Assembly: GCA_014378225.1 (NCBI GenBank)
Contig: JACMOA010000039.1
Location: 1 to 13,773, forward strand
Direction of reading: 5' to 3'
DNA: 13,773 nucleotides
From: Deinococcales bacterium
Lineage (GTDB): Bacteria; Deinococcota; Deinococci; Deinococcales; Deinococcaceae
Each line of letters begins with the position of its first letter. Position 1 is the stretch's first letter. Shown here in pieces: positions 1-6,192 of this stretch. Under the pieces are notes generated by a model that was given only the letters and a program-made list of their open reading frames with translations, had not been told where the DNA came from and searched no databases. The translations under genes and the position numbers were made by a program.

Positions 1-1008
1 CAGTTTGGCCCCGCTCGAGACCCGCCACACGATGCTTCCCTCGCTCGAGAGCGCGTACAGTCCCCCGGCGTAGGTTCCGACTACTAATTTTCCGTTTTCG
101 AGCTGGACTGCTGAGGCGGCGATGGGGCCGTCCAGCGCCTGTTTCCAGACCAGTTCTCCGGCCCGGTTGAGTGCGTAAAGCGACTTGTCAAAAGACCCCA
201 CCACAATCAAACCCTCAGTGGTGACAATGGGAGAGGCGTTTACGAAGCTGTTGGTTTTGAATCTCCACTTCAGCTTGCCGTCTGGCATGACCGCGTACAG
301 ATGACCGTCGCTCGAGCCGATGTACACCGTACCGTCCAAATCCAGCGCCGCGCTCGAGAACAGGGTGGAGCCGGCTTTGAAGGTCCATTTCAGCTTACCC
401 TTGCCGTCCAGGGCGTAGAGTTTGCCGTCCTGACTGCCGAAGTACACTGTGCCGTCACTCGCCACCACTGGGCTGGAAAACACTCCACCTCCGGCCTTGA
501 AGGTCCACTCTAGCTTGCCCACGCTCGAGACAGCGGTCACGGTTCCTTTGGCGCTGGCAATCACTGCGCCCCCCTCCTCGAGCAGGGCGGGGCTAGCGAA
601 TAGGTCTGAGTCGGAACGGAATTTCCACTCGAGCTTTCCTGCTCCGGTCAGGGCGTGCAGAGTGTCGTCGTAGGCCACCACGTAAATGCGCCCAGACGCG
701 GTGATAAGGGGTTGCGCGCGCCCCAGGTCTCCCAGTGGATAGTTCCACTTTTCTGCACCGCTGCTCGAGACCCGGTGCAGCTTGCTGTCCAGCCCGATGT
801 ACACCACGTCACTGTTCAGAATAGAGAGGCCACCCACCGCTTTCAAATCTTTGGACCACAGCAGTTGTGGTATGGATGCAGGGGTTGGATTAGGGACTGG
901 GGCCTGAAGTTGTGCCAACGCCGCAGACATCAGGCAGGCCAGGGTGGTCAGAGCCACTCGAGCGGCAGAAACTCGAGAAGACGAAAGGAAAATTGAAGAA
1001 TTTGTCAT
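1..1008 (-). CDS. Secreted PQQ-like beta-propeller repeat protein (3' end outside window)
   Basis: The frame is open from an ATG at 1008 to the window edge, giving 336 residues with no stop. The N-terminus is a signal peptide: Arg residues at 12 and 17, a hydrophobic stretch at about 18-32, and a likely cleavage at ALA|Q after residue 32. A Pro-rich spacer follows. From residue 77 the protein consists of exact 40-residue units, six complete and a seventh cut by the edge, each with a pattern like LYAL-x3-GKLxWxFK and then a GTVYxGSxDG beta segment. This is the PQQ/BamB-like beta-propeller pattern. Such proteins bind a cofactor or act as protein-interaction scaffolds outside the membrane; the sequence gives no enzyme assignment. 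I see no good Shine-Dalgarno before the ATG, so the start is chosen from the signal peptide. The gene is divergent from the secreted protein at 1137. Some SS pairs in the repeats are encoded by TCGAGC within CTCGAG sites. Confidence 0.85.
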   Translation of the reverse strand, partial: MTNSSIFLSSSRVSAARVALTTLACLMSAALAQLQAPVPNPTPASIPQLLWSKDLKAVGGLSILNSDVVYIGLDSKLHRVSSSGAEKWNYPLGDLGRAQPLITASGRIYVVAYDDTLHALTGAGKLEWKFRSDSDLFASPALLEEGGAVIASAKGTVTAVSSVGKLEWTFKAGGGVFSSPVVASDGTVYFGSQDGKLYALDGKGKLKWTFKAGSTLFSSAALDLDGTVYIGSSDGHLYAVMPDGKLKWRFKTNSFVNASPIVTTEGLIVVGSFDKSLYALNRAGELVWKQALDGPIAASAVQLENGKLVVGTYAGGLYALSSEGSIVWRVSSGAKL

Positions 1009-1124
1009 ATCAGGGATGCCTCGAGCCGCAAAAGAGCTTTGGAAGAGTGATGTCTAAAGGGCGCAAGCTGAATCTTAATCGCTTCTAAACTGGCAAAGAG
1101 TAGACGCGGGACCCCTTTTCTCAT

Positions 1125-1130
1125 TAGAAT
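1125..1130 (+). promoter_or_regulatory. -10 box TAGAAT of a leaderless promoter
   Basis: TAGAAT lies exactly 6 nt before the ATG at 1137, which puts the predicted transcription start on or next to the A of the start codon. There is no Shine-Dalgarno in between, so the mRNA is predicted to be leaderless. No convincing -35 is visible about 17 nt upstream. The same geometry recurs before three other genes in the window. Confidence 0.6.
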
Positions 1131-1136
1131 GGATTC

Positions 1137-1628
1137 ATGAAAAAAATCTTGCTAACCACCCTGATTATTGGTTTGAGTTCACTGGCCGCCGCGCAGGTAG
1201 CCCCCGCCGACCCCATGATGGCAGACCCCATGATGATGTCCCCCGAAGACAGCTTTGCCAAAGCCCAAGAACTGGCTGCCCAGGCTGAAATCGCTTATCC
1301 AGTGGCTTTTTATGACCGCACGCTGTACAAGGCTGCCATTGACGAAGCTGTGATGGCCAAGCGTGCCGACGGCGAAAACCGTGAGTACGCTGCCTACGTG
1401 GCCGAACTCTTCACCAAAACCCAATGGTGGATTAACGCCTACAACGGCTGGAGCGAACTCTCCGACCTGACCGACCAGGAAAAGCAGTGGGCAAGCTTGA
1501 GCGCCACCAAACTGGCCTACCTCGCCCTGCAATACGGCGACAACGCCAAGGCCAAAGAGTATATTGGCAAGGGCATGGAGTGGATGGACAGCCCCACCCT
1601 GCAAGCCCTGATGCGCCGCGCGGGTTAA
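1137..1628 (+). CDS. Small secreted protein with Met-rich N-terminus, unknown function
   Basis: This 163-residue protein starts with a classical signal peptide (MKK, hydrophobic core, cleavage predicted at AAA|Q after residue 19). The mature N-terminus carries a short repeat, ADPMM-ADPMMMS, with five Met in seven non-Asp/Pro/Ala positions. The remainder looks alpha-helical, rich in Ala, Glu, Lys and Trp (KTQWWINAYNGWSEL), and near the C-terminus has a TPR-like stretch, YLALQYGDNAKAKEYIGKGM. I do not recognise a named family. A Met cluster could bind metal such as Cu(I), but that is speculation. The gene stands alone between a leaderless promoter and a strong terminator. It contains no CTCGAG hexamer although the window average is one per about 118 bp, which may reflect strong codon selection. 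Confidence 0.85.
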   Translation: MKKILLTTLIIGLSSLAAAQVAPADPMMADPMMMSPEDSFAKAQELAAQAEIAYPVAFYDRTLYKAAIDEAVMAKRADGENREYAAYVAELFTKTQWWINAYNGWSELSDLTDQEKQWASLSATKLAYLALQYGDNAKAKEYIGKGMEWMDSPTLQALMRRAG

Positions 1629-1642
1629 GATTTGCTTAAGCT

Positions 1643-1671
1643 AAAGACCCGCTTTTGGCGGGTCTTTTTTT
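1643..1671 (+). terminator. Rho-independent terminator of the small secreted protein
   Basis: A perfect 10-bp stem, AAAGACCCGC (1643-1652) with GCGGGTCTTT (1658-1667), encloses a 5-nt loop and runs straight into a T tract. It begins 15 nt after the stop codon at 1628. On the minus strand the stem is followed by only TTT and then AGC, so it would be a weaker stop for psuG transcripts arriving from the right. Confidence 0.9.
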
Positions 1672-1678
1672 GGCTCGA

Positions 1679-1705
1679 GTTTTGGGCAATGCGTTTTGGG
1701 CAATG
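1679..1705. repeat. Tandem 13-bp direct repeat GTTTTGGGCAATG
   Basis: GTTTTGGGCAATG occurs at 1679-1691 and again at 1693-1705, separated by one base, just after the terminator. A looser run of TGAGC/TGAGTAATGAG words follows up to about 1730. The roughly 100-bp stretch between the terminator and the psuG stop contains no gene that I can see. Confidence 0.6.
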
Positions 1706-1774
1706 AGCGCTGAGCTGTGAGTAATGAGTCTTGTGTAGATATTGAATAGGGCGCTCGAGAAAGCGTTTTAGTAA

Positions 1775-2707
1775 TCATCGCTCCGCGCCTGGTAACCCAC
1801 CTAAAGCCCTCGCCACTCGAGCGGCCACCACCGCATTATTCTTGACCAGAGCAATATTGGTTTCCAGGCTGCGCCCACCCGTGGCCTGCACAATGAAGCC
1901 CAATAAAAATGGGGTGATGTCTTTGCCTGTAATCCCTCGAGCACTGACCACCTCGAGCGCACTTTCAATGGCGCTCGAGATTTCTACTTCTGGCATGGCG
2001 CTCTCCAGAGGAACTGGATTGGCAATCACCACCCCACTGTTCAGGCCCAGTTTCCAGTGTTCCCGCAGCAGGGCCGCCACTTCTGCGGCGCTCTCCATGC
2101 GGTGCGCCACTTTCAGTCCGCTCGAGCGGGTGTAAAACGCGGGAAAATCTTCGGTTTGAAAGCCCAGCACCGGAACCCCGGCGGTTTCCAGGTACTCGAG
2201 GGTGCGCCCAATATCCAGAATGGATTTGACCCCAGCGCACACCACCGCCACCGGCGTCTGGGCCAGCTCGGGCAAATCTGCTGAGATGTCCAGGGTGTGC
2301 TCGACCCCCCGGTGAACCCCGCCCAGCCCTCCGGTGGCAAAGATACGGATTCCGGCCCGGTGCGCCCCCAGCAGGGTGGCGGCTACGGTGGTAGCTCCGG
2401 TTCGTCCTCGAGCCAGAGCAAAACCCAGGTCGCGGCGGCTGACCTTGAGCACGCCGGACTCCGTAGCCAGGCGCTCGAGCTGGGCCGCGCTCAGGCCCAC
2501 CCGAATTTTGCCGTCCATCACGGCAATCGAGGCGGGGACCGCACCGTTTTCACGCACCAGCGTCTCCACGTCACGGGCCATCTCAAGGTTCTGAGGATGC
2601 GGCATTCCGTGTGAAATGATGGTGGACTCGAGGGCCACAATCGGCAAATGGTGCTCGAGGGCGTCCTGAATTTCGGGGGCGATGGATAGAGAGGGATGAA
2701 TGTTCAT
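1775..2707 (-). CDS. psuG: Pseudouridine-5'-phosphate glycosidase PsuG
   Basis: This 310-residue protein matches the PsuG/indigoidine synthase A family over its full normal length. PsuG splits pseudouridine 5'-phosphate reversibly into uracil and ribose 5-phosphate by breaking a C-C glycosidic bond, in the cytoplasm. Family landmarks are LESTIISHGMPHP (Glu27), GVLKVSRRDL (Lys88), ATGGLGGVHRG with the metal-site region after it, CAGVKSILDIGRTLEYLET (Lys160), and the C-terminal TGKDITPFLL and ETNIALVKNNA motifs. Glu27, Lys88 and Lys160 line up with the E. coli catalytic residues Glu31, Lys93 and Lys166. The ATG overlaps the psuK stop as ATGA (2704-2707), so translation is probably coupled. Together the two enzymes convert pseudouridine, released when rRNA and tRNA are degraded, into uracil and sugar phosphate. 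Confidence 0.95.
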   Translation of the reverse strand: MNIHPSLSIAPEIQDALEHHLPIVALESTIISHGMPHPQNLEMARDVETLVRENGAVPASIAVMDGKIRVGLSAAQLERLATESGVLKVSRRDLGFALARGRTGATTVAATLLGAHRAGIRIFATGGLGGVHRGVEHTLDISADLPELAQTPVAVVCAGVKSILDIGRTLEYLETAGVPVLGFQTEDFPAFYTRSSGLKVAHRMESAAEVAALLREHWKLGLNSGVVIANPVPLESAMPEVEISSAIESALEVVSARGITGKDITPFLLGFIVQATGGRSLETNIALVKNNAVVAARVARALGGLPGAER

Positions 2708-3798
2708 GGGGTTTCCTCGGGTAAAACGGACTGGCTCGAGAGATTGGGATAAACGCTGTGTGGGGTACTGAGCGTGAGTTGGGCCAGCCGTTGCCCACTT
2801 TCACAAGCTTGGGTTAAGTTTGCGCCCTCGAGCAGACGGTAGAGGGTTCCGGCAATCAGCGCGTCTCCAGCTCCGGTCACGTCTATCACCTGGGTTTGGG
2901 GGGCGTTCAGGTGAATAAAATCCGCTCTGCTCGAGGCCATCAGTCCAGACTCTCCCCGCGAGAGAACCACCTCAGCCACACCGCGACTATGAAGTGTGTT
3001 TAGAATTCGCTCGAGGGCCGCATCTCCCCTCTCAGAAATCCCGGTCAGGGCAGCGGCCTCGTCCCGGTTGAGAAACAGCAGGTCCAGGCCCTCGAGCGAG
3101 GTGGGAAGACGCGCACTTTTGGCTACGCTTACCGCGTCCAGAGCCAGCCTGAAGTGTGAAACGCGGCGACGCTCGAGCAGGAAATTCAAACTCTGGGCCG
3201 GAAGGTTGCAATCTGCAAAAACCCAGCTCGCGCCCTGAAACTGGGGCGTGTGGCGCTCGAGCAATGCAGGAGTCAGGGCCTCGAAGATGTCCATATCCGC
3301 CAGGGCTAGCTCGAGTTCTCCAGCCTCACTGAGCAGGGCCAGATATTCGGCGGTGCGCCCGTTTTGAAGACGTTCGCAGCCACTTACATCCACCCCCACA
3401 CTCGAGAGGTGACTCAGTAAGCCCCTGGCGGTTTCATCGTCGCCCAGCACGCTGATGAACGCGCAGGCCGCGCCCAGCCGCCCCAGGTTTTCGGCCACGT
3501 TGCGGGCCACCCCACCGTAAGACCGGGACCCGCCTACCGGGTTGCTGCTGCCCGCCACCAACGGCCCTCGGGCGGTGTATTTGCGGTCTAGTACTGCGCC
3601 ACCCACGCACACTATCCGGCGAGGCGGGGACAAAACGTAAGCCCGACCCAACAAAAAGCCTTGCTGCGTGAGCTGAGAAAGCAGCGCCGCCACCCTCGAG
3701 CGGGAAAGCCCCAACTCATCCGCCAGAGTTTGCTGACTCACGAAAGGATTTTGACGGATGCGCTCGAGTAGGGTGTTTTCCAGTTCGGAGAGAGGCAT
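2704..3798 (-). CDS. psuK: Pseudouridine kinase PsuK (PfkB family) with N-terminal winged HTH
   Basis: This 364-residue protein has two parts. Residues about 5-56 form a winged helix-turn-helix (NPFVSQQTLADELGLSRSRVAALLSQL followed by GFLLGRAYVL). Residues about 60-355 are a PfkB-family sugar kinase: an early GGAVLDRKY strand, the NPVGGS and GGVARNVAENLGRLGA substrate-lid region, a GDDETARG segment, and the C-terminal PfkB signature DVTGAGD with the catalytic base at Asp312. With psuG directly downstream and overlapping by 4 nt, the expected substrate is pseudouridine, phosphorylated at the 5' position. HTH-PfkB fusions are known in this family, and the HTH makes self-regulation by substrate plausible. 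The start is the first ATG that gives a complete HTH; no Shine-Dalgarno is obvious. A TAATGT box lies 16 nt upstream of the ATG. No residue essential to the fold appears to be missing. Confidence 0.9.
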   Translation of the reverse strand: MPLSELENTLLERIRQNPFVSQQTLADELGLSRSRVAALLSQLTQQGFLLGRAYVLSPPRRIVCVGGAVLDRKYTARGPLVAGSSNPVGGSRSYGGVARNVAENLGRLGAACAFISVLGDDETARGLLSHLSSVGVDVSGCERLQNGRTAEYLALLSEAGELELALADMDIFEALTPALLERHTPQFQGASWVFADCNLPAQSLNFLLERRRVSHFRLALDAVSVAKSARLPTSLEGLDLLFLNRDEAAALTGISERGDAALERILNTLHSRGVAEVVLSRGESGLMASSRADFIHLNAPQTQVIDVTGAGDALIAGTLYRLLEGANLTQACESGQRLAQLTLSTPHSVYPNLSSQSVLPEETP

Positions 3799-3821
3799 GG
3801 ATAAACAAAAGTTTACATTAA

Positions 3822-3839
3822 GAACAGGTGTTTGAACAG
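3822..3839. promoter_or_regulatory. Direct repeat GAACAG in the psuK/MFS intergenic region
   Basis: GAACAG occurs at 3822-3827 and 3834-3839, 12 bp apart from start to start and so slightly more than one helical turn. It lies between the divergent psuK and MFS starts. It could be a regulator site, but two hexamers are weak evidence. Confidence 0.25.
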
Positions 3840-3843
3840 AAGA

Positions 3844-3861
3844 GCGCTACGCGCTTAGCGC
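3844..3861. promoter_or_regulatory. Candidate operator, inverted repeat GCGCTA-N6-TAGCGC
   Basis: Perfect 6-bp arms (3844-3849 and 3856-3861) enclose CGCGCT. The site covers the -35 region of the MFS promoter, just upstream of its TATACT box, in the 79 bp between divergent psuK and the MFS gene. The position suits a repressor site; the PsuK HTH domain is the nearest candidate DNA-binding protein. Binding is inferred, not shown. Confidence 0.4.
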
Positions 3862-3865
3862 CGCG

Positions 3866-3871
3866 TATACT
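3866..3871 (+). promoter_or_regulatory. -10 box TATACT of the MFS gene, leaderless, overlapping CTCGAG
   Basis: TATACT is one base from the consensus TATAAT and ends exactly 6 nt before the ATG at 3878, predicting a leaderless mRNA. The last two bases of the box are the first two of a CTCGAG palindrome (3870-3875). The 15-bp block TATACTCGAGCCATG is matched at 14 positions by the osmC-like promoter on the opposite strand. Confidence 0.65.
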
Positions 3872-3877
3872 CGAGCC

Positions 3878-5119
3878 ATGAGCTTTGCCCACCCCGAGAG
3901 TTCGCCTAGAAAAGTTCGCTCGAGCCTGACGGTTCTTTTTGTGGCCCAGGCTCTTTCCACCGGGGCCACTACGGTGGGTATCGCACTCTCGAGCATCCTG
4001 ATTGTGCATCTAACCCGCTCCGAGGCACTTTCGGGCCTGCCGTCCACGCTCAAACAGGTGGCTTCTGCGCTAGCAGCGCTACTGATAGGTCAGATTATGG
4101 CCCGTTCAGGCAGAATGCTGGGTCTGGCCCTCAGCTACCTGGTTGCCGCACTGGGCGCACTCATTGGTGGATTTTCCGCACTCAGTGGGTCACTGTGGGG
4201 CTTTCTGCTGGGCGTGATTCTAGTAGGTCTGGGAGACGGCGGTATTCCGCAGGGTCGCTACGCTGTCGCAGAGCTGGTAAAGCCCTCTCACCGGGGCCGC
4301 ACCGTGGGCTATCTGCTCAGTTTTGGGGTGCTGGGGTCGGTGCTGAGTACGGGTTTAACCCCACTGCTCGAGCGTATCGCCCAGATTTATCAAATTCCCT
4401 CGCTCGAGCTGGGCTGGATTCTGGGCGGTATTCTGCTCCTGGTGGGCATGTCGCTGATTGCGGTTTTTTTCAGGGCCATTCCGCTTGAGGGGACGGGAAA
4501 CGCTGCTGACAAGGCCCTCGAGAACGCCCCGAAGCGTAATCCCTGGCAAGTCCCGGATGTACGCCTCTCGCTCGTTGCGCTCAGCATTGGGCAGGGTGTG
4601 ATGGTGATGATGATGGTGCTGACCCCGCTGCACGCGCAGCATCTGGGCCACGGCCTGCCCACCATCTCCAGCCTGATAAGCCCCCATCTGCCCGGCATGT
4701 TTGGGCTAGCCTGGCTCACTCGAAACCTGGTGGACCGTTACGGCGAACGGCGTTTCATCGCGCTGGGAGCGGTTCTACTGGCAGTGAGCGCAACCCTGGC
4801 TTTTTTTGTCACTTCGGCGTTCTGGATTGGGGTTTCACTGTTTGTATTGGGGCTGGGCTGGAACTGGTGTTACGTGTCCGGCTCGAGCTTGCTCACCCAC
4901 TCACTGGGTCCGCTCGAGCGCTCGAGGATTCAGGGTCAAACCGAGTTTGCGGTCTGGGGCGCTGCCGCACTGGGGTCTCTGCTGGGCGGCCTTATTGTGG
5001 GGCAGTTTGGCTTCCAGACTTTGAGTGTGCTGGCAGCGGTTATTTCACTGTTGCCCTTGCTGGCGCTACTGGGTTTAAAGCGTGCTCGAGCGGGGGTTGA
5101 AGTGGCTCCGGGGGATTGA
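3878..5119 (+). CDS. Major facilitator superfamily transporter
   Basis: This 413-residue integral membrane protein has about 12 hydrophobic segments in the two-times-six MFS arrangement. A charged loop near residues 205-225 (GTGNAADKALENAPKRNPW) separates the halves. The cytoplasmic A-like loop after TM2 reads GQIMARSGRMLG, and the equivalent in the second half, RNLVDRYGERRFIALG, is a recognisable MFS loop. TM7 carries an unusual Met run (GQGVMVMMMVLTPLHAQHLGH). The substrate cannot be read from sequence, and a drug or metabolite exporter is possible. Because it is divergent from psuK-psuG across a 79-bp shared region with a candidate operator, uptake of pseudouridine or a related nucleoside is a reasonable hypothesis; E. 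coli uses an unrelated nucleoside transporter for this. The ATG at 3878 is supported by a -10 box at leaderless spacing. Confidence 0.88.
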   Translation: MSFAHPESSPRKVRSSLTVLFVAQALSTGATTVGIALSSILIVHLTRSEALSGLPSTLKQVASALAALLIGQIMARSGRMLGLALSYLVAALGALIGGFSALSGSLWGFLLGVILVGLGDGGIPQGRYAVAELVKPSHRGRTVGYLLSFGVLGSVLSTGLTPLLERIAQIYQIPSLELGWILGGILLLVGMSLIAVFFRAIPLEGTGNAADKALENAPKRNPWQVPDVRLSLVALSIGQGVMVMMMVLTPLHAQHLGHGLPTISSLISPHLPGMFGLAWLTRNLVDRYGERRFIALGAVLLAVSATLAFFVTSAFWIGVSLFVLGLGWNWCYVSGSSLLTHSLGPLERSRIQGQTEFAVWGAAALGSLLGGLIVGQFGFQTLSVLAAVISLLPLLALLGLKRARAGVEVAPGD

Positions 5120-5128
5120 GCCATTTTT
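5103..5128 (+). terminator. Rho-independent terminator overlapping the MFS stop codon
   Basis: TGGCTC (5103-5108) pairs with GAGCCA (5118-5123) around a 9-nt loop and is followed by five T. The TGA stop (5117-5119) lies at the start of the 3' arm, so the coding end and the terminator share bases. Confidence 0.65.
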
Positions 5129-5347
5129 CACTACTGTTGTGCCACTTGCGCTGTGCTGTTTTGGGATAAGCGGCACCTCACGGGCCTGCTCGCTCCAGTT
5201 GCTTTATTCTCGTGTAAATTGCTTTGAAACTATGGCTTCTGCCCTACCCCGTTTAGAGCGTCGTTCTCGAGGTTGGGATGGGCGTTTGTTCGCCCATGAG
5301 GGAAGTTTGCCTCGCCTTTGAGCCAGTAAATCCAAGTGCTCGAGCGG
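5129..5347. other. Gene-free stretch between the MFS and toxin genes
   Basis: I see no supported gene in this 219-bp interval between convergent genes. It contains a perfect 7-bp hairpin, ATGGGCG-N6-CGCCCAT (5278-5297), without a T tract on either strand, and CTCGAG copies at 5265-5270 and 5339-5344. It may be a decayed remnant. Confidence 0.4.
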
Positions 5348-5854
5348 CTATTCAGGGTTTTTATATCCCTCGGTCTTCTGCTGCTCGAGCGCTTCCTCGA
5401 GTTCTTCAATCAGCACATCTACCGTACTCGAGTCCCAAACCCCAATACCACTTCTTCCCAGATGGCGCACATTGTCAGTGAAAATGGACGCACCGAGCGC
5501 CAGGGCTAGAGCCACACAAGGCCAGTCGTCCGGGTCGTGGGGAACCCGGCGGCGTGCCATTTGCTCGAAATTTCTATAAGCTGTTTCTTCAAAGATGGTA
5601 AGCGTCTCCTGGTATTCCTGCCAGAGCATCCACGCTCGAGAAAGACCAGTCTTGAGGTCTTCCTCGTTTGCACCTAAACCTTTGAGCATCTTTTCGATAA
5701 GCTGAGGAAGATGTTCATCCACTTCTTCTTTCATAGGCATGGCAACATTGAGCAGCACCTTAGCCGCTTGTAAACGTTGGAGACGGTTCAGGGTCCGTTC
5801 CCCCCGTATAGCCGCTAATAACATGTTGGCATCCACCACAAGATTAAGGGTCAT
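5348..5854 (-). CDS. PIN-domain ribonuclease toxin (VapC-like)
   Basis: This 168-residue protein starts with the PIN-domain strand MTLNLVVDANMLL, whose Asp8 is the first metal ligand. A central acidic position lies in MKEEVDEH (Glu43/44). Near the C-terminus DPDDWPCVALALALGASIFTDN supplies Asp109/110 and Asp127, completing the acidic site of Mg-dependent PIN RNases. It is longer than a typical VapC (about 130 residues) because of a helical insert at about 48-100. The reading frame is open to a TTG at 5875, but I chose the ATG at 5854 because it gives the normal PIN N-terminus; it overlaps the antitoxin end by 11 nt, which fits translational coupling. Expected role: RNA cleavage unless bound by the upstream antitoxin. 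It could instead belong to a PIN family that is not a toxin, but the antitoxin next to it argues otherwise. Confidence 0.8.
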   Translation of the reverse strand: MTLNLVVDANMLLAAIRGERTLNRLQRLQAAKVLLNVAMPMKEEVDEHLPQLIEKMLKGLGANEEDLKTGLSRAWMLWQEYQETLTIFEETAYRNFEQMARRRVPHDPDDWPCVALALALGASIFTDNVRHLGRSGIGVWDSSTVDVLIEELEEALEQQKTEGYKNPE

Positions 5855-6089
5855 TGCGCTTTTGCCAAGCTTCAATCAGATCTTCTTCCTCAATACCATA
5901 TTTCTCAAACATAGCTTTCAGCTCAAGCGCGGCAGGTGATTCAGATATTTCCGCCAAAGTTTTTCTGGGTCTAGCGGGAATAAAATAGCCCACCGCTGCC
6001 CCGTGCCGTGTCACCATAATTGGCTCTACACCCTGAGCGTACTGAGCCAAGTCTTCCCGAAATTCTCTGATGCCTACTTGTTTCATCAT
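5844..6089 (-). CDS. Phd/YefM-family antitoxin
   Basis: This 81-residue protein begins MMKQVGIREFREDLAQYAQGVEPIMVTRHGAAVGYFIPA, the Phd/YefM N-terminal DNA-binding fold: a beta strand, a helix, and the 'I/VTRHGxxVA' strand pair. The C-terminal half is acidic and probably disordered until it wraps around the toxin (EKYGIEEEDLIEAWQ). The ATG at 6089 is preceded by a good Shine-Dalgarno, AAAGGAG, 6 nt upstream; a second ATG at 6086 follows directly. A longer frame up to 6143 would run through the promoter and operator-like sequence and is rejected. Antitoxins of this family neutralise the partner and repress their own operon. Here the partner is a PIN protein and not the RelE-type toxin usual for YefM. 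Confidence 0.85.
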   Translation of the reverse strand: MMKQVGIREFREDLAQYAQGVEPIMVTRHGAAVGYFIPARPRKTLAEISESPAALELKAMFEKYGIEEEDLIEAWQKRNDP

Positions 6090-6110
6090 GGTTCGCTCCT
6101 TTGTGCTACT

Positions 6111-6143
6111 AGTGCGTACACATCTACCTTTAGTGTACCACAC
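6111..6143. promoter_or_regulatory. Candidate antitoxin operator with inverted GTACAC cores
   Basis: Two copies of a GTACAC core face each other: GCGTACACAT at 6114-6123 and, inverted, TAGTGTACCACAC at 6131-6143. They are about 20 bp apart, 25-50 bp upstream of the antitoxin ATG. A TACACT box (minus strand, 6137-6132) overlaps the second copy and could be the -10. YefM-family repressors are known to bind palindromes with TGTACA cores, so autoregulation here is plausible. Confidence 0.45.
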
Positions 6144-6145
6144 AA

Positions 6146-6173
6146 GAAAAAGGGCGCACCCGAAGATACGCCT
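6146..6173 (-). terminator. Rho-independent terminator of the dedA-like gene, UUCG tetraloop
   Basis: On the minus strand an 8-bp stem GGCGTATC / GGTGCGCC (with two G-T wobbles) is closed by C(TTCG)G, the very stable UUCG tetraloop, and is followed by CTTTTT. It starts about 20 nt beyond the stop of the DedA gene and separates it from the toxin-antitoxin promoter. Confidence 0.85.
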
Positions 6174-6192
6174 TAAAAGTTTGCTCGAGCGC

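Noticed and set aside
301..996. Three overlapping plus-strand frames at the left end
   Set aside because: They are the reverse complement of the propeller gene, whose 40-residue repeats are unmistakable.
5082..5321. 79-residue plus-strand frame after the MFS gene
   Set aside because: It begins inside the MFS gene, crosses its terminator and shows no protein-like pattern.
5855..5875. TTG start for the PIN toxin at 5875
   Set aside because: It would add seven residues before the conserved first PIN strand and increase the overlap with the antitoxin; the ATG at 5854 fits the family.
5641..6183. CTCGAG-free stretch as proof that the toxin-antitoxin module was recently acquired
   Set aside because: Gaps of similar or greater length occur in the secreted-protein gene (1026-1673) and in the middle of glgP (8649-9201), so the absence is not diagnostic.
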